Shown here one piece after another: positions 21,623 through 25,266 of a stretch of DNA of 25,266 nt (positions are counted from its first letter, which is position 1; each line of letters begins with the position of its first letter). This stretch comes from a virus. Below the pieces are notes generated by a model that had not been told where the DNA came from, did no database searches, and worked only from the letters and a program-made list of their open reading frames with translations. Made by a program: the position numbers and the translations under genes. The stretch lies in the IMG/VR virus record IMGVR_UViG_3300037171_000099, positions 1-25,266 of that record; one strand, given 5' to 3'.

Positions 21623-21742
21623 TTTCAGAGCTTCAAATGAGGTAGCTGATTAAAAGCAGCAGAAATAGCTAGTTAGTTGATTTAGTTCACGTTTTATTTT
21701 CTTTTTGCTGCTATTATCTGACCTCGGCAAGGAGGAAATTTT
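21623..21742. promoter_or_regulatory. Divergent control region with inverted repeat and likely -10 boxes
   Basis: This AT-rich stretch separates the leftward late operon from the rightward operon. AGCAGCA (21655-21661) and TGCTGCT (21706-21712) form an inverted repeat that extends with mismatches to about 18 bases per arm. A rightward -10-like TATTAT (21712-21717) overlaps the right arm, and a leftward -10-like TTTAAT (21654..21649) overlaps the left arm. -35 boxes are not convincing. A strong ribosome binding site AAGGAGG (21729-21735) lies 7 bases before the rightward gene. Confidence 0.5.
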
Positions 21743-21940
21743 ATGTGTGACACCGTCTACGCGTCGATTCGCAAGTTGATCGAGATCCACCAGCGAATCG
21801 AGGAAATGAAGCAATTGGACCTCGACCTGGGCGCATCGTTGATCCAGCCGCCGATTCTGTGGACCTACGCGCCTCGCGAAATCGCGCCGACTGCCGATAA
21901 CCTGTCATTGCCCCTTTTTCTCCAAATCCAGGCGGACTAA
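21743..21940 (+). CDS. 65-residue hypothetical protein, first gene of the rightward operon
   Basis: The protein begins MCDTVYASIRKLIEIHQRIE, has EMKQLDLDLGASLIQPP, and ends SLPLFLQIQAD. The N-terminal half is a charged helix. It has the strongest ribosome binding site in the window (AAGGAGG, 7-base spacing), so it is probably well expressed. The next gene starts 3 bases after its stop. No family recognised. Confidence 0.65.
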   Translation: MCDTVYASIRKLIEIHQRIEEMKQLDLDLGASLIQPPILWTYAPREIAPTADNLSLPLFLQIQAD

Positions 21941-21943
21941 ATC

Positions 21944-22480
21944 ATGACCATTTTTCGCATTGCGTTAATTCTCGGCCTGCTGGCGACGGCGCCGGCGATG
22001 GCGGTGAACCTGGCGGGCCTGAATCTCGATTCGCCGGCGACGCTCACCGACCTGCACAGCACGATGGGGGTCGACTGGACTCCGCCGAAACGATTTGTGA
22101 ATCCCGAGCCGCTCGCCGCGCCGGGGACTTATCGCGGATTCACGCAGCTGGTTGGGTGCTATGTACAGACGGTCGTGACACTCGATGCGGCAAGCCGAGT
22201 TAGCCTCATCGGGCTGAGCTTCAGTTCAACATGCTTCGATAAAATCGAAGCGGCCGCGATCGGCAAATGGGGCACGCCGACCAAGACGAGCACTGCGACG
22301 GAAAGCACGCTGTTCGGCGTCACAGTGCAGAACGTCGAGCACGACTGGGCGATGCCCGAGAACGCGAGTATCGCGCTACTCAAGTACGGAACCACGATTG
22401 AGCGCGGCTCGCTGGAAATCGAGACGGCCGCCCACGCCACCATGGTCCACGGCCTTCTCAACGCGGGCGGTAAGCTTTAG
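21944..22480 (+). CDS. Secreted/periplasmic hypothetical protein
   Basis: The 178-residue protein has a clear signal peptide: MTIFRIALILGLLATAPAMA with a probable cut after AMA, then VNLAGLNLDS. The mature part has two Cys (in VGCYVQT and SSTCFDK) that could form a disulfide in the periplasm, and repeated beta-like segments such as SRVSLIGLSFSSTCFDKI. It lacks a lipobox and membrane spans. It sits in the rightward operon of a phage whose other genes are cytoplasmic, so a host-altering 'moron' function is possible. No family recognised. Confidence 0.7.
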   Translation: MTIFRIALILGLLATAPAMAVNLAGLNLDSPATLTDLHSTMGVDWTPPKRFVNPEPLAAPGTYRGFTQLVGCYVQTVVTLDAASRVSLIGLSFSSTCFDKIEAAAIGKWGTPTKTSTATESTLFGVTVQNVEHDWAMPENASIALLKYGTTIERGSLEIETAAHATMVHGLLNAGGKL

Positions 22481-22492
22481 CTTGGGCCATGT

Positions 22493-22515
22493 GATCCGCA
22501 CTACGCCGAGCAGCT
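22493..22515. repeat. 23-bp direct repeat copy 1 (remnant of the DPHYAEQL gene start)
   Basis: The sequence GATCCGCACTACGCCGAGCA and the next three bases are identical to 23418-23440, where they encode DPHYAEQL in a real gene. The match continues imperfectly for about 13 more bases. Here, in the 92-base gap between two genes, the corresponding frame is cut by a TAG before it and runs into the next gene, so it looks like a dead copy. Confidence 0.8.
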
Positions 22516-22572
22516 TCCGCAGTCCGCAGTTTCGCACCACCTGTCATCACAACCGCGAGGAGCGCCGCCGCG

Positions 22573-23400
22573 ATGCCCGTTAAAACTGCGATCGAATGGA
22601 CGGAATTTTCTTGGAATCCTTTTGTCGGCTGCACGATCCACACGGCCGGATGCACGAACTGCTACGCGATGCGCGTGGCGCGGCGGCTGCAGGAGTTCGG
22701 CCAGCCGAGCTACCAGGGCGTGGTCAAGGTGGTGAACAAGTCGCCGGTCTGGACCGGTCGCGTCAATCGCGCCAGCGAGGCGCAGTTCCGCAAACCGTTC
22801 AAGATCAAAAAGCCGTCGCTGATCTTCGTCAATTCGATGTCGGACTTTTTCCATCCGGAGGCGCTCGATGAGTGGCGACTCGACGCGCTCGGGGTCATGC
22901 GATCCACGCGGCACCAATATCAGGTGCTGACCAAACGACCGGAAAATATCGCGCCGTGGCTCGCGCGCAGCGGCTTGCCAATTCCCTCGAATATGTGGAT
23001 AGGCGCCACGGTCGAGCGCGCTGACTGCGTGCACCGCATTGTTACGCTGCGAGACGTGCCGGCGAAGATCCGCTTTCTGTCGATCGAGCCTTTGATCGGC
23101 CCGGTCGGACCGATGGATTTGACCGGGATTTCGTGGGTCATTCTCGGCGGTGAATCCGGGCCAGGCGCGCGCAACATGCGGCCGCTCTGGGCGCGCGAAG
23201 TCCGCGATCAGTGCATCGCGCAGAACGTGCCGCTGTTTTTTAAGCAGTGGGGAATCGCTTACAACAATCCGATTTTTCACGAAGCGCCAGCCGGAACCAC
23301 CGGCACGCAGTGGGTCGCAAAACACGATCCGGTCGGCAAGGGCGGCTCGAAGCTCGACGGCTGCGAGTGGAAAGACTATCCCGCGTTCGGTGCCCCATGA
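22573..23400 (+). CDS. Phage Gp37/Gp68 family protein (DUF5131, putative radical SAM type)
   Basis: The 275-residue protein matches the Gp37/Gp68 family: IEWTEFSWNPFVGCTIHTAG at the N-terminus and CTNCYAMRVARRLQEFG after it, with Cys20, Cys27 and Cys30 that could hold an iron-sulfur cluster. Further motifs are LIFVNSMSDFFHPEAL, YQVLTKRPENI, MWIGATVERAD, RFLSIEPLIGPV, and VILGGESGPGARNMRPLW with VPLFFKQWG. The family is widespread in phages and plasmids. Its reaction is not established; the Cys pattern suggests radical SAM chemistry. It is followed by an ATGA overlap. Confidence 0.9.
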   Translation: MPVKTAIEWTEFSWNPFVGCTIHTAGCTNCYAMRVARRLQEFGQPSYQGVVKVVNKSPVWTGRVNRASEAQFRKPFKIKKPSLIFVNSMSDFFHPEALDEWRLDALGVMRSTRHQYQVLTKRPENIAPWLARSGLPIPSNMWIGATVERADCVHRIVTLRDVPAKIRFLSIEPLIGPVGPMDLTGISWVILGGESGPGARNMRPLWAREVRDQCIAQNVPLFFKQWGIAYNNPIFHEAPAGTTGTQWVAKHDPVGKGGSKLDGCEWKDYPAFGAP

Positions 23401-23681
23401 AGGGCAGCATCGCGATCGATCCGCACTACGCCGAGCAGCTGCAGCAGTCAGCGGCGTCGTTGGGTCAGCTGTTGATCTGGACCATCTACCAGCACCCGCG
23501 CGACTTTCCCGACTGGTTCGTCGCGCGCCCGTACGTCATCCGGCCGAAGACCTCGGGACCTATGCCGATGCACCTGATGGCGCACACCCTCGACTGCTTG
23601 CGCCTCATGCTGCCGAACGGGCTCACGCGCCTGGACCGTCAGCCGGCCGACGATCCGGTCATATTGGAGACATGGGTATGA
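23397..23681 (+). CDS. 94-residue hypothetical phage protein (paralog of 23845-24171)
   Basis: The protein reads MKGSIAIDPHYAEQLQQSAA, then LLIWTIYQHPRDFPDWFVAR and PYVIRPKTSGPMPMHLMAH, then TLDCLRLMLPNGLTRLDRQP and DDPVILETWV. The pattern 'WT.Y..P.DFP..FVAR......TL..LR..LP.GL.RLDR.P.DDP.I.ETW' is a recurring small phage protein of unknown function. It starts in ATGA with the Gp37/Gp68 gene and ends in ATGA with the DUF551 gene. A related copy lies on the other strand at 23845-24171. Confidence 0.75.
   Translation: MKGSIAIDPHYAEQLQQSAASLGQLLIWTIYQHPRDFPDWFVARPYVIRPKTSGPMPMHLMAHTLDCLRLMLPNGLTRLDRQPADDPVILETWV
23418..23440. repeat. 23-bp direct repeat copy 2 (inside the 94-residue gene)
   Basis: The copy encodes residues 8-15 (DPHYAEQL) of the 94-residue protein and is identical to 22493-22515. 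The distance between copies is 925 bases, enclosing the Gp37/Gp68 gene. Confidence 0.8.
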
Positions 23682-24025
23682 CCATCGCAGACCAGGAGAC
23701 GATCGACTGGATCGCGGTCGACGTGGGCTTGCCGGATAGCGATACGACGGTCCTGATCTTCGGTCCCGCCGACGAGCCAGTGTGGCTGGGCTGTTACGCA
23801 TTGGGCGGAGATCCCGAGGGGACCAGGCCGACGTTGAGCCAGTGTTACTCCCAGGTCTCGATGAGAACGGGCGCATCGTCGGGCAGCCGATCGGTGCGCG
23901 TCAGGCCGCGCGGCAGCTGCGCCCGCAGGCCCTCGAGCGTCGGCGACTCCAAGTGCACCGGCATCGGCGTGATGCCGCCGTGGGTCATGCAGGGGCGCGC
24001 GATGAATCGTTCGGGCGATCCGTAG
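23678..24025 (+). pseudogene. DUF551-like gene, truncated 3' by a recombination junction
   Basis: The first about 45 residues (MTIADQETIDWIAVDVGLPD, SDTTVLIFGPADEPVWLGCY) match DUF551, a small phage family of unknown function with the pattern 'W..V...LP..D..VL.......VWLG'. The family normally ends with a Trp-rich 'THWM...P' tail. Here the frame instead continues for about 69 residues (ending AMNRSGDP) antisense to the gene at 23845-24171, and this part looks like shadow sequence. The break is near 23810-23845. The gene is probably non-functional or makes an altered protein. Confidence 0.6.
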
Positions 24026-24171
24026 ACGGTCCACAGGATGGTCTCGTCGACCTTCTCCGCGCCGGTCTGCATCCGCTGCGCGGCCCGGGCGTCGATCAGG
24101 CGACTACCGCGACCGTTCCACACGACCAGGACCGTGGCGAACAGAGCGTGCATCACGTGCGACAGGTTCAA
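23845..24171 (-). CDS. 108-residue hypothetical phage protein (inverted paralog of 23397-23681)
   Basis: The C-terminal two thirds read TILWTVYGSPERFIARPCMT, GGITPMPVHLESPTLEGLRA and QLPRGLTRTDRLPDDAPVLI then ETWE, clearly related to the 94-residue protein on the other strand. The N-terminal part (MNLSHVMHALFATVLVVWNG) is a hydrophobic extension not found in the paralog. The start is TTG at 24171 with GGGAG 7 bases upstream; ATG at 24072 is an alternative without the extension. It follows the winged-helix gene in the same direction. Confidence 0.68.
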   Translation of the reverse strand: MNLSHVMHALFATVLVVWNGRGSRLIDARAAQRMQTGAEKVDETILWTVYGSPERFIARPCMTHGGITPMPVHLESPTLEGLRAQLPRGLTRTDRLPDDAPVLIETWE

Positions 24172-24198
24172 CAGGTCGCTCCCAGTTTTTGCACAGGG

Positions 24199-24207
24199 TT
24201 ATCCACA
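24199..24207 (+). other. DnaA box TTATCCACA
   Basis: A perfect consensus DnaA box lies in the 51-base gap between two leftward genes. A weaker similar site TTGTCCACC follows at 24211-24219. It could mark a host-DnaA-dependent replication origin beside the replication-type gene, or be chance. Confidence 0.45.
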
Positions 24208-24222
24208 ACCTTGTCCACCGTT

Positions 24223-24645
24223 TCAGTGCTCGCGCTTAGCTCGCGCGGCCGCCATTTCATCGACGAACAGCGACCGCGTCTCGGGTGGCGCCGGCAGCGT
24301 CGAGGGCTTCGGGTGGTCGATTTTCTGCTCGGCCCAGGCGTTGATCACCAGGTAGCGCGAGCGCCGGATGTCGTACCGGCCAATCAGGCCTTCGCGCTCG
24401 ATCTCCCGCAAACAGGCTTCGATCCTCAAGCCGAACGCGCTCTCGCCTGGGAACAGTTCGAACGCAAAAAGGCCGGGGTCCTCGCGCATCCGGCCTTGAT
24501 CGTCGGCGATCGTGTGCAGCAGCATCCGGCCTTGATCGTCGGCGATCGTGTGCAGCAGCAGATACAGCAACCGCGAGTCGTGCGACAAGTTTCGGAAGGA
24601 CTGCCATCGGCAGATATCGGGCGGCAGCTGGCGCTTTCGGCTCAT
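24223..24645 (-). CDS. Winged-helix/replication-type phage protein with internal duplication
   Basis: The 140-residue protein starts MSRKRQLPPDICRWQSFRNL, then SHDSRLLYLLLHTIADDQGR. The pattern 'L...SRLLY..L...ADD.GR...DP..F....FP' is that of phage replication or helix-turn-helix proteins whose N-terminus resembles replisome organizers. The middle has LRIEACLREIEREGLIGRYD and RYLVINAWAEQKIDHPKPS. A 36-base perfect tandem duplication doubles LLHTIADDQGRM inside the DNA-binding helix region. I chose ATG at 24645 because AAGGA lies 5 bases upstream; the frame is open to 24765 but that part is not protein-like. Confidence 0.72.
   Translation of the reverse strand: MSRKRQLPPDICRWQSFRNLSHDSRLLYLLLHTIADDQGRMLLHTIADDQGRMREDPGLFAFELFPGESAFGLRIEACLREIEREGLIGRYDIRRSRYLVINAWAEQKIDHPKPSTLPAPPETRSLFVDEMAAARAKREH
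24487..24558. repeat. Perfect tandem repeat, 2 x 36 bp, in frame
   Basis: The units 24487-24522 and 24523-24558 are identical. Each encodes LLHTIADDQGRM on the minus strand. The length is a multiple of three, so the frame is kept and the protein gains 12 residues. Confidence 0.95.
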
Positions 24646-24797
24646 CGCATCCTTGTCCCGGTTTTTGTTGGTAGGGCCGCCGAGCTCGGCCGCAAGCGCA
24701 AATTGCGCGCACGCGCCCACGAAGATTGTAAATCCAAATCTTAGATCCGAATCCGACGCCCGCACGCCCGCGCGCGCCCGTTCTTTAGCTGAAAAAA

Positions 24798-24817
24798 TTC
24801 GCGAAAAGTTTCGCGAA
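24798..24817. promoter_or_regulatory. Operator-like palindrome O1
   Basis: The 20-base palindrome TTCGCGAAAAGTTTCGCGAA has 9-base perfect arms and a 2-base centre. It lies upstream of the leftward winged-helix gene. An almost identical site lies 40 bases further right. Confidence 0.75.
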
Positions 24818-24823
24818 CTAGGG

Positions 24824-24838
24824 ATTTAACAGTTAAAT
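24824..24838. promoter_or_regulatory. Palindrome between the two operators
   Basis: ATTTAAC, A, GTTAAAT: 7-base perfect arms and a 1-base centre. It differs in sequence from O1 and O2 and could be a site for another protein or part of a promoter. Confidence 0.5.
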
Positions 24839-24857
24839 TCGCGAAAAGTTTCGCGTG
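24838..24857. promoter_or_regulatory. Operator-like palindrome O2
   Basis: TTCGCGAAAAGTTTCGCGTG repeats O1 with two changed end bases. The extended direct repeat (AAATTCGCG...) spans 24795-24815 and 24835-24855. A -35-like TTGACG (24862-24867) follows directly on the plus strand, so a bound repressor would block rightward transcription. No good -10 box at 17-base spacing is seen. Confidence 0.7.
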
Positions 24858-24920
24858 GTGCTTGACGAACGCGGGGCAGCTGTGACCGTAATAAGCGCAG
24901 CAAAAAAACCGGAGCCACCC

Positions 24921-25211
24921 GTGAGTGCCACCTTCCACACCAGCATCGGCGCGATCCCCTTGAGCGCGGCTGCCGTCGAGCAGATTCGCGAGAAGGTTCG
25001 TGGGGTGTTGTACAACGGCAAGGACGTTGACCGCCGCGCCTTCGGCTGCTGCTCGACGGGGGAAAAAATCGCGGTTGCCCTGGTGCTCGAGCGTCACGAT
25101 TTGCTCGAGGGCTACGGCATGCTCGAGGCCGTTGACCGGCTAGGCGCGGACTGGTACCGCGCGGCGCTCTACGTGAAGCGCAACGGTTGGGAATCGGAAG
25201 TCGGGCCGTGA
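24921..25211 (+). CDS. 96-residue hypothetical protein, first gene right of the operators
   Basis: The protein reads (GTG)SATFHTSIGAIPLSAAAVEQ, then IREKVRGVLYNGKDVDRRAF, then CCSTGEKIAVALVLERHDLL, EGYGMLEAVDRLGADWYRAA and LYVKRNGWESEVGP. The start is GTG at 24921 with GGAG 6 bases upstream. The frame is open back to 24855, but that would place the start in O2. It is compact, with an early helix and likely mixed fold. No family recognised. Its stop overlaps the next gene by GTGA. Confidence 0.65.
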   Translation: MSATFHTSIGAIPLSAAAVEQIREKVRGVLYNGKDVDRRAFGCCSTGEKIAVALVLERHDLLEGYGMLEAVDRLGADWYRAALYVKRNGWESEVGP

Positions 25212-25266
25212 TCGCGAACCTGCCCGAACTGCGGAAGCTCTCAGGCCTCAAGCGCCGCAGCGACGT
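25208..25266 (+). CDS. Start of a phage protein, cut by the right edge
   Basis: The frame starts with GTG in a GTGA overlap and reads IANLPELRKLSGLKRRSD before the window ends. Only the N-terminus is present. The opening resembles small basic phage DNA-binding proteins ('NLP.L.KL..L.RR.D'), but too little is visible for a call. Confidence 0.5.
   Translation, partial: MIANLPELRKLSGLKRRSD

Noticed and set aside
22491-22583. 30-codon frame starting with GTG before Gp37/Gp68
   Set aside because: It is Arg/Ser/Pro-rich, overlaps the Gp37/Gp68 start without a clear ribosome binding site, and contains the dead repeat copy.
24855-24920. Upstream GTG starts for the 96-residue gene
   Set aside because: They would put the start codon within or next to operator O2 and add a stretch without protein-like pattern; GTG at 24921 has GGAG at good spacing.
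1-25266. CRISPR array, tRNA or rRNA gene, insertion sequence
   Set aside because: No regularly spaced repeats, no tRNA-like clover-leaf with CCA-end pattern, and no transposase frame were seen; the repeats present occur only as pairs.

Overview
The window is a GC-rich stretch of a tailed double-stranded DNA phage or prophage. The tail looks siphovirus-like: a lambda-family tape measure protein and a baseplate/tip module (DUF2460, DUF2163, NlpC/P60, J-like protein) of the kind shared with alphaproteobacterial gene transfer agents. The host is most likely a high-GC Gram-negative pseudomonad (Pseudomonadota); the sequence does not identify the genus. No integrase, repressor, holin/endolysin or tRNA is visible, so I cannot tell an integrated prophage from a free phage genome.

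Layout, read in the direction of transcription of the minus strand (right to left). 24.8-24.9 kb: a control region with two 20-bp palindromes and a third between them, set between a leftward winged-helix/replication-type gene and a rightward unknown gene. 24.2-23.4 kb: a recombination scar where two paralogous genes face each other and a DUF551 gene is cut off. 23.4-21.7 kb: a short rightward operon (unknown, secreted protein, Gp37/Gp68, paralog, DUF551). 21.74-21.62 kb: AT-rich divergent control region. From 21.6 kb to the left edge there is one long leftward late operon whose genes mostly overlap by ATGA, GTGA, TTGA or TAATG: winged-helix protein, small genes, RusA, HNH, TerS, TerL, portal, protease, major capsid, a small gene, then a 4.3-kb island of sugar-transfer and related genes, then head-tail connectors, tail terminator, tail tube, the frameshifted chaperones, tape measure, and tip proteins.

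The most distinctive part is the island at about 9.05-13.4 kb, inserted between capsid and connector genes: two Rossmann-like MptE/DUF115-type proteins, a fusion of a GT-D glycosyltransferase with a SAM methyltransferase, a GT2-type and a GT8-like transferase, a small membrane-like protein and an HNH-type gene. It shares the late operon and its translational coupling, so it is probably made with virion proteins. I infer a role in glycosylating (and methylating) virion or cell-surface structures late in infection.

Two frameshift questions stand out. The tail chaperone pair carries a textbook A AAA AAC slippery site. The first MptE/DUF115-type gene has no ATG/GTG/TTG ahead of its conserved N-terminus and is joined in the -1 frame to the preceding gene at a G GGC CCC heptamer. 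In addition, the J-like tip gene appears to start with ATC behind a good ribosome binding site, right at the end of an HNH endonuclease gene.
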